Origin: JBMNKL01 sp050261495
GTDB taxonomy: Bacteria > Bacillota > Clostridia > Acetivibrionales > DTU013
Direction: 5' to 3'
Length of the DNA: 11,888 bases
Assembly (NCBI GenBank): GCA_050261495.1
Contig: JBLNDI010000114.1
Span: 1 to 11,888 of the forward strand
The position numbers and the translations under genes were made by a program. Each line of letters opens with the position of its first letter. Position 1 is the first letter of the stretch. Positions 1-6,561 of the stretch are shown here, one piece after another. The notes beneath the pieces were generated by a model. That model searched no databases. It was not told the origin of the DNA and worked only from the letters and a program-made list of their open reading frames with translations.

Positions 1-367
1 ATGCGCCCGGCATCATCTTATTGAACTTAAGCGGCTCGGAAATTATATCGAGAATGGTTTTCCTCGGATTGAGCGAAGAGTAAGGATCTTGGAAAACTAT
101 CTGGATATCCTTCCGCATTTCTTTCAATTCGCGCCTGTTCAGCTTGCAGATATCCCTGCCTTCAAATAGCACTTCACCGTCTGATGGCTCTATAAGCCTT
201 ATAACACACCGGCCCAGCGTCGACTTTCCGCAGCCGGATTCACCTACAACGCCGAGAGTTTTTCCCCTTTCTATGCTGAAATTCACGCCGTCGACTGCAT
301 GCACATACCCTCGTGCGGATTTGAAGTATTTTTTAAGGTTTCGCACATCAAGAAACTTATTGTTCAT
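1..367 (-). CDS. ABC importer ATPase, OppF/DppF type (partial, C-terminus beyond window)
   Basis: This is the second ATP-binding subunit of a peptide/nickel-type ABC importer, which acts at the cytoplasmic face of the membrane with the other ATPase and two permeases. Only the N-terminal 122 or so codons are present. The start is the ATG whose complement lies at 365-367, preceded by GAGGAGG at a spacing of 6 nt. The reading begins MNNKFLDVRNLKKYF and contains the Walker A motif GESGCGKST near residues 42-50 and the Q-loop VFQDPYSSLNP near residue 93. The phrase QDPYSSLNPR is typical of the OppF/DppF branch. The start overlaps the end of the upstream ATPase gene by 11 nt, implying translational coupling. 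The signature motif, Walker B and C-terminal domain lie outside the window, so completeness cannot be judged. The transported substrate is unknown. Confidence 0.93.
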   Translation of the reverse strand, partial: MNNKFLDVRNLKKYFKSARGYVHAVDGVNFSIERGKTLGVVGESGCGKSTLGRCVIRLIEPSDGEVLFEGRDICKLNRRELKEMRKDIQIVFQDPYSSLNPRKTILDIISEPLKFNKMMPGA

Positions 368-1397
368 CGTCTTGCCTCCTCTTGATCCGGAAACTCGGGT
401 CGTCATATGCAGTACAGGCGATAGCATGCGTATCGCTGACCTTTAACAGTTCAGGGCGTTTTTTAGTGCACGCTTCCGTTGCATACTGGCATCGCGGCGC
501 AAAAACGCAGCCAGGAGGCAACTTCGTAGGATCCGGCATGAGGCCGGGAATCGGCTTTAATTCCGCTTTCTTATTGTCAAGGTCCGGCAGCGAGTTAAAT
601 AGCCCTTCCGTATAAGGATGCATGGTATAATTAAACACATCCTCAAGCGTCCCCGACTCTACGATACGCCCGGCGTACATGACAGCCACCTCGTCGCACA
701 TTTTGGCTACAACGCCAAGATCATGGGTTATCATTACAAGCGCTGTATTGAACTTTCTTTTAAGTTCATTCATCATGTCCAGGACCTGCGCTTGTATCGT
801 TACGTCCAATGCCGTTGTCGGCTCATCAGCAATAAGGATCTGAGGGTTGCAGGAAAGCGCTATTGCGATAACAACGCGTTGCTTCATACCGCCGGAGAAC
901 TGGTGGGGATATTCTGTTGCACGCTCACCGGAGATGCCGACAAGCTCAAGCATCTCCACCGCTCGTTCGAATGCTTCTGCTTTTGGCACACTCCCGTGAA
1001 TCATAATACTTTCCGCTATCTGGTCACCCACCCTCATCACCGGGTTCAGCGCAGTCATCGGGTCCTGGAATATCATGGACACATCTTTGCCGCGCACCTT
1101 CTTCAGCTGATTTGTTTTCAGCTTCAATATGTCATATCCGCATACATTTACTGTCCCGCTTTTTATTTCGCCTGGACTGGGCACAAGATTCATGATCGAC
1201 AATGCTGTCGTCGTTTTTCCCGCTCCGGTTTCACCTACAAGGCCTATGGCCCGTCCTTTTTTCAGACTGAAGCTTATACCGTTAACCGCCTCAACTGTTT
1301 CCCTTTTTAGGACATAATGCACCACAAGGTCTTTTATATCCAGCACGATATCGTTTTCGGCCATTTCCCCGTTTCTTGCCATGTTTTCTTTGCCCAT
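357..1397 (-). CDS. ABC importer ATPase, OppD/DppD type
   Basis: This is the first ATP-binding subunit of the importer and powers uptake by ATP hydrolysis. The 346-residue length is normal for the family. Visible motifs are Walker A GETGAGKT (55-62), Q-loop Q111, signature FSGGMKQ (167-173), Walker B ILIADE (187-192) and H-loop His225. The C-terminal oligopeptide-transporter domain has the PPGCVFAPRC motif with Cys297, Cys303, Cys310 and Cys328. From family knowledge, equivalent cysteines hold a [4Fe-4S] cluster in mycobacterial DppD; a cluster here is inference. The ATG start has a strong SD (TAGGAGG) 6 nt upstream, and the stop codon of the preceding permease gene forms the first three bases of that SD. 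The gene lies fourth in the minus-strand operon and overlaps the next ATPase gene. Peptide versus nickel, opine or other solute cannot be decided. Confidence 0.96.
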   Translation of the reverse strand: MGKENMARNGEMAENDIVLDIKDLVVHYVLKRETVEAVNGISFSLKKGRAIGLVGETGAGKTTTALSIMNLVPSPGEIKSGTVNVCGYDILKLKTNQLKKVRGKDVSMIFQDPMTALNPVMRVGDQIAESIMIHGSVPKAEAFERAVEMLELVGISGERATEYPHQFSGGMKQRVVIAIALSCNPQILIADEPTTALDVTIQAQVLDMMNELKRKFNTALVMITHDLGVVAKMCDEVAVMYAGRIVESGTLEDVFNYTMHPYTEGLFNSLPDLDNKKAELKPIPGLMPDPTKLPPGCVFAPRCQYATEACTKKRPELLKVSDTHAIACTAYDDPSFRIKRRQDDEQ

Positions 1398-1403
1398 TGT
1401 TTT

Positions 1404-1410
1404 CCTCCTA
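1404..1410 (-). promoter_or_regulatory. SD of the OppD-type gene merged with the upstream stop codon
   Basis: On the minus strand the bases read TAGGAGG. TAG (1410-1408) is the stop codon of the OppC-type permease, and the same bases begin the SD of the next gene, whose ATG begins at 1397 after a spacing of 6 nt. Ribosomes terminating on the permease gene therefore stop directly on the initiation site of the ATPase gene, which favours coupled translation. Confidence 0.8.
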
Positions 1411-2298
1411 CTTTTTCAGTCTCGGGTCAAGTGCGTCACGTAGTCCGTCGCCCAGCTGGGCAAATGAGAAGGTTGTCAGCATGATAAAAAGACCCGGGAA
1501 CAAAGTTATATACAGCGCCTTGTTGATAAAGTTGCGTCCGCCCGATATCAGGGAGCCCAATTCCGGCAACGGCACCCTGACACCGAAACCGACGAAGCTC
1601 AAGCTTGCCACTTCCAGGATTGCAGTGCCAATTCTCGAGGTAAATGCTACTATTATCGGAGATATGGCATTGGGGATGACTTGAGTAATTATTATCCTGA
1701 TGCTTGACATTCCTATTGCCTGTGCTGCTTCAATATATTCGTTGCCTCTCACCGTAAGCACCGACGCCCTCGACATACGCACAAACAAAGGTACAGCCGT
1801 TAATCCGATTGCGAGCATCAGGTTAATAAGGGAGTTTCCCAGTACGCTTACTACGACCATTCCCAGCAGAATCGCCGGTATTGACGACAGAATATCAGTT
1901 GTACGCATTATTGCCGTATCTACCGTCCCCCCGTAATAACCGGCCAAAGCACCCATGAAAGTACCGACAACGGCGGCTAACGCGACCGCCCCTATCGCAA
2001 TGGATAATGAGTATCTCAACCCGTAAATTACTCTTAAAAACATGTCCCGTCCCATTTCATCGGTGCCAAAGATATGAGCGGCGCTGGGATGCTTAAGCCG
2101 GTTTAGGGGATCCAAAGCAGTTACCTGCTCATAGCTGATAAAAACAATTCCGTATAGAGTAGTGAGCAATATAAGAACAAGCACAACCAAGCCGAATACC
2201 GCTCCAGGGTTTGTTCTCATCCTACGCCAGATCTCAGCGAAAAATCCCCTTCTGTCGTACTTCCGGGAAATCAGCTCTTTGGAATTTTTCCTGCTCAT
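1408..2298 (-). CDS. ABC importer permease, OppC/DppC type
   Basis: This is the second membrane subunit of the importer. The 296 residues fit the family. An N-terminal cytoplasmic segment with the pattern RRMRTNPGAVFGL leads into a first membrane helix (about 33-55). The family motif HIFGTDEMGRD follows at 75-85, then roughly five further hydrophobic helices (about 97-122, 138-175, 205-235 and 262-282). The EAA loop that contacts the ATPase, with EYIEAAQAIGMSS and the IPN turn, lies near 187-211. The C-terminus DALDPRLKK is typical. The start codon overlaps the stop codon of the OppB-type gene in an ATGA arrangement, and the stop codon merges into the SD of the following gene. Orientation, order and spacing leave little doubt about the family; the substrate is not known. 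Confidence 0.96.
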   Translation of the reverse strand: MSRKNSKELISRKYDRRGFFAEIWRRMRTNPGAVFGLVVLVLILLTTLYGIVFISYEQVTALDPLNRLKHPSAAHIFGTDEMGRDMFLRVIYGLRYSLSIAIGAVALAAVVGTFMGALAGYYGGTVDTAIMRTTDILSSIPAILLGMVVVSVLGNSLINLMLAIGLTAVPLFVRMSRASVLTVRGNEYIEAAQAIGMSSIRIIITQVIPNAISPIIVAFTSRIGTAILEVASLSFVGFGVRVPLPELGSLISGGRNFINKALYITLFPGLFIMLTTFSFAQLGDGLRDALDPRLKK

Positions 2299-3245
2299 GA
2301 CGCCACCTTCCTTTTTGCACGAGTATACTGTGCTCTTATTCTCGGATCAACCAGCGCATATAGCAAATCGACTATCAGTACCATGATGATAAAAACGATC
2401 AGTGTCAGTATCACACCGCCACATGCAAGCGGTACATCACGCTGGTTTATAGCATCTACTGTCAGTTTTCCTATACCCGGCCATCCAAATACCGACTCTA
2501 TGATAACCGAACCGGCAAACGTGCGGGCAAGAGCCATTCCAACCTGTGTGATTATCGGTATCAATGCATTCCTCAAGGCGTGCTTCCATGTGACCTGACG
2601 TTCCGATACGCCCTTCGCGCGTGCCGTGCGAAGATAATCCTGCCTCAGCACCTCCAACATGGCGGATCTTGTCTGCCTGGTTGTTGCAGCCGACATCATG
2701 AACCCGGATGTTACGGATGGCAGTATATAGCTTTTAAACGTCCCGTCGTAGGCGACAGGAAATATCTTGATATAGTACGTAAAAGCAAACAGCAGCAACA
2801 ACCCGATCCAAAACGTAGGCATTGATATGCCAAGCAGTGAAATACCCGTGGTCAGATTGTCCCATATGGTTCCGGAATGCTTTGCCGCAAATATTCCGAG
2901 CGGTATTGCAATCATCACTGCTACCAGGAGAGAGCAAAGCGCCAGGCTCAGCGTCATTGGAAACCTTTTAACATATATATCCCATACAGACATGCCGTTT
3001 ACCTGTGAGTTCCCCAGATTTCCTCGGGCCAAATTCAGCATATATTTCCCATACCTGTATATCACCGGTTTGTCAAGGTCATATTCTGCCCTGAGTTTTT
3101 CAATATCCTCCTGCGACATGCTGTCCGATATCATGGAATCAATAACGGTGCCAGGCGCCAGGTCCATCAGGAAATATATGATAAACGACACAATCAATAT
3201 TGTAGGAATAATCCATAGGATGCGCTTTAGCGAGTAAACAAGCAT
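2295..3245 (-). CDS. ABC importer permease, OppB/DppB type
   Basis: This is the first membrane subunit of the importer. It has 316 residues, a normal length. The N-terminal pattern LKRILWIIPTILIVSFIIYF is the usual first helix (about 9-28), followed by the LAPG motif at 29-32. Further hydrophobic helices lie near 98-120, 133-157, 173-190, 230-250 and 275-297. The EAA loop DYLRTARAKGVSERQV (203-218), followed by HALRNALIP, is the ATPase docking site. FGWPGIGKL (253-261) is also diagnostic. The SD is weak (GGTAAGG about 10 nt before ATG), unlike those of its neighbours. The gene follows the binding-protein gene after a 137-nt gap with a hairpin, so it may be made at a lower level than the binding protein. 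It overlaps the OppC-type gene by 4 nt. Confidence 0.96.
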   Translation of the reverse strand: MLVYSLKRILWIIPTILIVSFIIYFLMDLAPGTVIDSMISDSMSQEDIEKLRAEYDLDKPVIYRYGKYMLNLARGNLGNSQVNGMSVWDIYVKRFPMTLSLALCSLLVAVMIAIPLGIFAAKHSGTIWDNLTTGISLLGISMPTFWIGLLLLFAFTYYIKIFPVAYDGTFKSYILPSVTSGFMMSAATTRQTRSAMLEVLRQDYLRTARAKGVSERQVTWKHALRNALIPIITQVGMALARTFAGSVIIESVFGWPGIGKLTVDAINQRDVPLACGGVILTLIVFIIMVLIVDLLYALVDPRIRAQYTRAKRKVAS

Positions 3246-3278
3246 TTTGTTTTTACCTTACCCTTTCTCTTCTTCTCA

Positions 3279-3330
3279 TCAGCAGATCATATATCTCAGT
3301 ACATCTGAAGCACTCGTCGGAAACTGCTGA
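3279..3330 (-). promoter_or_regulatory. Nested hairpin between binding-protein and permease genes
   Basis: A perfect 7-bp inverted repeat lies at 3279-3285 (TCAGCAG) and 3324-3330 (CTGCTGA). Nested inside it is a shorter one, CTCAG at 3295-3299 against CTGAAG at 3305-3310, with one G-U pair and a 5-nt loop. No T-run follows on the minus strand, so it does not look like a simple intrinsic terminator. In importer operons, structures at this junction often stabilise the abundant binding-protein message or limit read-through to the permease genes. That role here is inference from position. Confidence 0.4.
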
Positions 3331-3382
3331 CTTTCACCACTCCTACACGGCATATTACCATCCTTTATTCCGGGTCACAGCT

Positions 3383-4993
3383 TTATTCTATAACCCTGTA
3401 AGCATAGCTGAAGTCATGATTAAGGCTGGTATAGGTATCCAGTCCGCCAACACCCTTCTGTGATACAATTACATAAACCATGTTAAATATAGGGATATAC
3501 GGCATATCCTGCGCTACTATTTCCTGAACCTCTTTGTAAATCGCCTCGCGCTCCTTCTCGTCAGTTGTTGTTGTAGCTTTATCAAGCAATTCCTTTACCT
3601 TGGGGTTATCATAGTTTGCCTTGTTGCCTGACATACCGGGGTAATAGATGTTCTTGCAGGAAGATGCCACGTTTGTCCAGGAGCTTGAACCAACCATCAT
3701 CTGATGCTTAGTTCCGCCCCACGGGGTGTAAGCTGCCAATCCCGGCAAGTCTGTCTGATATATCTCGGTGTTTATGCCAATTTCTTTCAGATTGGCCTGG
3801 ATAACCTGTGCATTCGAGATATGATCGTTCAATGCAGCAACAATCTGAATTGTTTCTCCTTTATAATTTGTCTTGGCCAAATATTCCTTTGCCTTTTCAA
3901 TGTCACGTTCGATTGGTTTGATATCAGTATTCTTAAACTGGGTATCATAGCCCCACATGTGATTTGCAGGTATGGCATAGCCGCTTCTTGTGGTGGCAAC
4001 ACAGTCATCCCTGCTTATAGCGTAAGCAACCGCCATCCTGAAGTTGATATCGGACATGAGCGGATCCAGCATATTGAATGCGATCATGGCAGTGTTGGTA
4101 ATTGTAAATTTCTGCTTTTCGAACCGGTCATCTTTTTCCAGGTCCATCAGGTAAATTGGGAGCAATCCCTGAACACTGTCGATCTCGCCATTTTCAAGGG
4201 CTATGAGCTGCGCGCTTTGTTCGGGTATGTTCTTAAATGTCAACTTCTCCGTCTTCGGCAACTCGCCCCAATATTTGTCATTGCGGGTAAATTCAACGTA
4301 TTCTTTTACTACCAGGTCTTTGACTATCCATGGTCCGGTACCTATCCATGTACCATGATCCGGATCGGCTTCTACAGCTTCCCTGTTGAGTATGCTGCAG
4401 CCATGAAACGCTGCTACATCGTTAATAAAGTCGACATTTACGGTTTTTGCCTTGAGGATTATTTCATAGTCGTTAACGACTTCATATGATTCTACCTGGC
4501 TCCATCTGTCATAAGCACCGGTGCCTTTGGACTGTTTGCCCCTTTCGATTGTAAAAACAACATCGTCCGCAGTGAATTTCTCGCCGTTATGGAAATAGAC
4601 ATCGTCGCGAAGCTTGAATACATATGTTTGGTAGTCGTCAGTTTCCCACGAAGTGGCAAGCGCTGGCTTGAGTTCCCAGTCGGAAGTAAGCTTTACAAGA
4701 GTATTATACACATTGTTGCAGTACCAGGCCACTTGCGCCGTATAAAACGCGGGGTTTCCCGGATCAATAACAGAGCACGGCAGTGAGTAAATCGTCATTT
4801 CTTTAGCATATTTGGCGTCAGCCGGAGGGGTTGAAGGGGTTTCTGTTGCATCCGACGGATTGCTGGTGCTTGATGCAGGTTCATTGCCCGCCGGCGTCGT
4901 ATCTTGGCTTCCTGTTCCTCCGCAGCCTGCCAGGATTGACATACACACAACCATGCAGAGTAAAATCCTTGCTACTTTCTTTACTTTTTTCAT
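3383..4993 (-). CDS. Family-5 extracellular solute-binding lipoprotein (OppA/DppA-like)
   Basis: This is the substrate-capturing subunit of the importer, expected to be lipid-anchored on the outer face of the membrane. It has 536 residues, normal for SBP family 5. The N-terminus has positive residues (MKKVKK), a hydrophobic stretch (about 8-20) and the lipobox LAGC, with Cys24 as the lipidated residue. A Ser/Thr/Pro-rich linker runs to about residue 60. The mature domain shows family features such as a LKPALATSWE segment, then FKLRDDVYFHNGEKFTADDV, and later MAVAYAISRDD. The start is ATG with AAAGGAG about 7-8 nt upstream. It is first in the minus-strand operon, behind a promoter at 5224-5252 and a leader of about 220 nt. 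Family 5 binds peptides, nickel, opines and sugars; the sequence alone does not reveal the ligand. The divergent catabolic-type operon suggests a carbon or nitrogen compound rather than a metal. Confidence 0.95.
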   Translation of the reverse strand: MKKVKKVARILLCMVVCMSILAGCGGTGSQDTTPAGNEPASSTSNPSDATETPSTPPADAKYAKEMTIYSLPCSVIDPGNPAFYTAQVAWYCNNVYNTLVKLTSDWELKPALATSWETDDYQTYVFKLRDDVYFHNGEKFTADDVVFTIERGKQSKGTGAYDRWSQVESYEVVNDYEIILKAKTVNVDFINDVAAFHGCSILNREAVEADPDHGTWIGTGPWIVKDLVVKEYVEFTRNDKYWGELPKTEKLTFKNIPEQSAQLIALENGEIDSVQGLLPIYLMDLEKDDRFEKQKFTITNTAMIAFNMLDPLMSDINFRMAVAYAISRDDCVATTRSGYAIPANHMWGYDTQFKNTDIKPIERDIEKAKEYLAKTNYKGETIQIVAALNDHISNAQVIQANLKEIGINTEIYQTDLPGLAAYTPWGGTKHQMMVGSSSWTNVASSCKNIYYPGMSGNKANYDNPKVKELLDKATTTTDEKEREAIYKEVQEIVAQDMPYIPIFNMVYVIVSQKGVGGLDTYTSLNHDFSYAYRVIE

Positions 4994-5021
4994 TGATAAC
5001 TCTCCTTTTCTTTATGTATTG

Positions 5022-5154
5022 TTATATTGAAATATTATCCAGCGACTCTTTTGCCCTTTCTGTTATGACTCCTGCCTCTTCAACAAGCAACAAACCATAT
5101 TCCCGTTATCCCAGCCAGCCGCTTCAGAACATCGGTTAAGTGGGTATACGCGAC
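5022..5154 (-). pseudogene. Possible coding relic in the importer leader
   Basis: On the minus strand, two short frames join into a protein-like stretch if one frameshift is allowed near 5105. The first (from 5154) reads VAYTHLTDVLKRLAGI, and the second (from 5105) reads REYGLLLVEEAGVIT then ERAKESLDNISI, ending at TAA (5024-5022). The second part has the amphipathic, Glu/Lys/Leu-rich character of a real C-terminal helix. I do not recognise the parent family. It has no good start codon or SD, so it is probably not translated. It could equally be chance in an untranslated leader. Confidence 0.2.
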
Positions 5155-5158
5155 TTAT

Positions 5159-5175
5159 AGGTTTACTTAAAACCT
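5159..5175 (-). promoter_or_regulatory. Small hairpin over an AGGAGG in the importer leader
   Basis: On the minus strand the leader reads CCAGGAGGTTTTAAGTAAACC. AGGTTT and AAACCT form a perfect 6-bp stem with a 5-nt loop, and the stem buries the last three bases of an SD-like AGGAGG. No start codon sits at a suitable distance behind it, so this may be a relic of a lost small gene or an mRNA 5'-end stabiliser. Its function is not established. Confidence 0.3.
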
Positions 5176-5208
5176 CCTGGATCCATATATTAAGAAACGA
5201 AATTGTCT

Positions 5209-5219
5209 TATCATCGTAC
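5209..5219 (-). promoter_or_regulatory. Operator-like motif at the importer promoter
   Basis: On the minus strand this reads GTACGATGATA, 4 nt downstream of the -10 box of the importer promoter. It matches 10 of 11 bases with GTATGATGATA at 5441-5451, which sits 6 nt downstream of the -10 box of the divergent operon. Matching position and sequence suggest a shared transcription factor site. No regulator gene lies in the window. Confidence 0.4.
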
Positions 5220-5223
5220 CATT

Positions 5224-5252
5224 ATAATATACTATATCAATTTGCTTGTCAA
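5224..5252 (-). promoter_or_regulatory. Sigma-A-type promoter of the importer operon
   Basis: On the minus strand there is a consensus -35 TTGACA (5252-5247), a 17-nt spacer, and a -10 TATTAT (5229-5224). Transcription would start near 5217, giving an untranslated leader of about 220 nt before the binding-protein gene. This is the best promoter match in the window. Confidence 0.75.
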
Positions 5253-5266
5253 CGAGTTTATGTAAA

Positions 5267-5296
5267 TTGACATCCCCCCCGTTTTTCGCTTATATC
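5267..5296 (+). promoter_or_regulatory. Distal plus-strand promoter candidate (P1)
   Basis: A consensus -35 TTGACA (5267-5272) is followed, at a spacing of 17 or 18, by TTATAT (5290-5295) or TATATC (5291-5296). The spacer contains seven consecutive C residues. Its -35 box is the mirror image of the importer -35 box 14 nt away. If used, it gives a leader of about 200 nt for the FAH-family gene. Confidence 0.45.
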
Positions 5297-5302
5297 GCCG
5301 GA

Positions 5303-5359
5303 AAGCCGTCTTATCTATATAATAGCTGGCTTAAGTCTTTACCGGTATTTAGACGGTTT
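5303..5359 (+). repeat. Block of overlapping inverted repeats between the two plus-strand promoters
   Basis: AAGCCGTCT (5303-5311) pairs with AGACGGTTT (5351-5359) with one G-U. Within the same block AAGCC (5303-5307) can instead pair with GGCTT (5328-5332), and GTCT (5335-5338) with AGAC (5351-5354). The alternatives exclude one another, as in a switching leader, if transcription starts at the distal promoter. No known riboswitch class is recognised. Confidence 0.3.
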
Positions 5360-5405
5360 AGCGAAGGTATTCTATTCACATTCGAAAGAAATAATTCAAA
5401 TTTTA

Positions 5406-5434
5406 TTGATTATGTAAATTTTTTATGTTATGAT
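5406..5434 (+). promoter_or_regulatory. Proximal sigma-A-type promoter of the metabolic operon (P2)
   Basis: A -35 TTGATT (5406-5411), a 17-nt A/T-rich spacer and a -10 TATGAT (5429-5434) lie in an A/T-rich tract. Transcription would begin near 5441, giving a leader of about 66 nt that opens with the operator-like motif. This is the likelier main promoter of the FAH-to-DUF6282 operon. Confidence 0.65.
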
Positions 5435-5440
5435 ACAGAG

Positions 5441-5458
5441 GTATGATGATACTATCAT
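5441..5458 (+). promoter_or_regulatory. Operator-like palindrome at the metabolic operon start
   Basis: GTATGATGATA (5441-5451) nearly matches the motif at 5209-5219. It overlaps an imperfect palindrome, ATGAT-N6-ATCAT (5443-5458). The heptamer ATGATAC occurs here at 5446-5452 and also at 5430-5436 inside the -10 region, 16 bp apart. A repressor bound here would block P2. The regulator family is unknown. Confidence 0.4.
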
Positions 5459-5506
5459 TAAACCTGTTCTATTACATACTACAGCGAAGAAAGGTTGGAA
5501 TGTACT

Positions 5507-6496
5507 ATGAAACTATGCAGCTTTACAGTGAAAAATTCGACGCGGGTAGGAGCGCTGATGCCCGACGGAAAGGTGGCTGACGTCAATTTCGCATATGCAG
5601 CCCTGCTGAAAAGCAAAGGAAGCATAAAACCACAGCAGCTTGCAGACGTCATAACACCGCCGAATATGATAGGCCTTATTGAAAGCGGAGAAACCGGAAA
5701 AGACGCAATCAGGGAATCAATGGAATTTCTTAAGGCAAATCCGTCGGCGACAGGTCTCAACGGCGAGCAAATATTATATGCGCAGGATGAGATTAAGTTT
5801 GAAGCTCCTGTTCCGAATCCGTCCAAGATTTTTTCGATTGCAATCAACAACAAGCAAAAATTTTTAATCGCCGACAAACCCGAGGAACCGCATCCCTTGT
5901 ATTTTGTAAAAGTGCCTTCATGCGTCATAGGGCCTTATGATCCGATAGAAATCCCGGATATCGGTATTGTTGGTTCTGAAGCGGAAGTAGCCTTTATTAT
6001 CGGAAAAAAAGGTAAATTCATTCCTGAGGACCAGGCTGAGAGCTATGTTTACGGATATACTGTGCACAACGATATTACCGCACATCAATTGAGAGACACA
6101 AAAGAGTGGATTGTTTCCAAGCGTCCCGAGGGCGACGTAAGGCTGACTTACGCCGGCCGTTACAAATGTTTTGATACATTTGCCCCTATGGGTCCATGGC
6201 TCACAACCGCCGATGAAGTACCTGACATTAATAATGTAGATATCAATGCATACGTTAATGACCGGCTTGTACAAACCGGCAACACAAGCGACATGTATTT
6301 CAAGATCCCGAATCTGGTAAGTTACCTCTCCGGGGCGCATACGCTGTTTCCGGGCGATATTATTTCCTGGGGTACCGTCCAGAGGCCGATCGAAGGAGTT
6401 AACTTCCAGAAAATTGACCTGCGCGGCTGGGGAGGCGTACTTATAACGGAAGCCAGTGGACTGGGAGCCCTGAGAAATCCCATTAAGCCAATATAA
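5507..6496 (+). CDS. Fumarylacetoacetate hydrolase (FAH)-family protein
   Basis: The protein has 329 residues from the ATG at 5507. An in-frame TTG at 5495 is less likely because the AAAGG that would serve it directly abuts it. Members of this family are metal-dependent hydrolases, hydratases, isomerases or decarboxylases acting on oxo-acids. An N-terminal domain of about 100 residues precedes the catalytic fold (from about 105), as in the longer YisK-like members. Metal ligands fit the family pattern: Glu158 and Glu160 in GSEAEVAFIIG and Asp189 in HNDITAHQ. MGPW (228-231) and GDIISWGT (about 283-290) are other family features. The lid motif usually written NYxxH reads NNKQKF here, so the lid histidine of FAHD1-type hydrolases seems absent. 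It is first in the plus-strand operon, directly behind P2. The reaction is probably C-C cleavage, hydration or decarboxylation of a 2-oxo acid; the substrate is unknown. Confidence 0.9.
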   Translation: MKLCSFTVKNSTRVGALMPDGKVADVNFAYAALLKSKGSIKPQQLADVITPPNMIGLIESGETGKDAIRESMEFLKANPSATGLNGEQILYAQDEIKFEAPVPNPSKIFSIAINNKQKFLIADKPEEPHPLYFVKVPSCVIGPYDPIEIPDIGIVGSEAEVAFIIGKKGKFIPEDQAESYVYGYTVHNDITAHQLRDTKEWIVSKRPEGDVRLTYAGRYKCFDTFAPMGPWLTTADEVPDINNVDINAYVNDRLVQTGNTSDMYFKIPNLVSYLSGAHTLFPGDIISWGTVQRPIEGVNFQKIDLRGWGGVLITEASGLGALRNPIKPI

Positions 6497-6561
6497 TTTG
6501 GGCCGGAATAATCGTATCGATGCAACAAGCCTGCAAAAATGCGGATCCATTTATAGCAATG

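Larger units (their letters stand above)
4994..5506. other. Divergent intergenic control region
   Basis: These 513 nt between the importer operon and the metabolic operon hold no intact gene that I can support. From left to right they contain the importer leader with a coding-like relic and a small hairpin, a minus-strand promoter, a plus-strand promoter starting 14 nt beyond it, a seven-C tract at 5274-5280, an inverted-repeat block (5303-5359), a second plus-strand promoter, and operator-like motifs. Each is listed separately. The region is richer in A and T than the flanking genes. Confidence 0.85.

Noticed and set aside
618..1310. A 230-codon plus-strand open frame
   Set aside because: It lies wholly antisense to the OppD-type ATPase gene, has no SD, and its translation is rich in His, Cys and Tyr with no recognisable domain.
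3704..4489. A 261-codon plus-strand open frame
   Set aside because: It is antisense to the binding-protein gene, which has clear family motifs and a lipoprotein signal; the antisense product has no family features.
4994..5217. T-box or known riboswitch in the importer leader
   Set aside because: No T-box core (UGGNACC type), no terminator/antiterminator pair and no recognised riboswitch consensus were found by eye.
5246..5446. A 66-codon plus-strand open frame in the divergent region
   Set aside because: It spans both plus-strand promoters and the inverted-repeat block and has no SD, so it is best explained as promoter DNA.
5918..6550. A 210-codon minus-strand open frame
   Set aside because: It is antisense to the FAH-family gene and shows no domain or SD.
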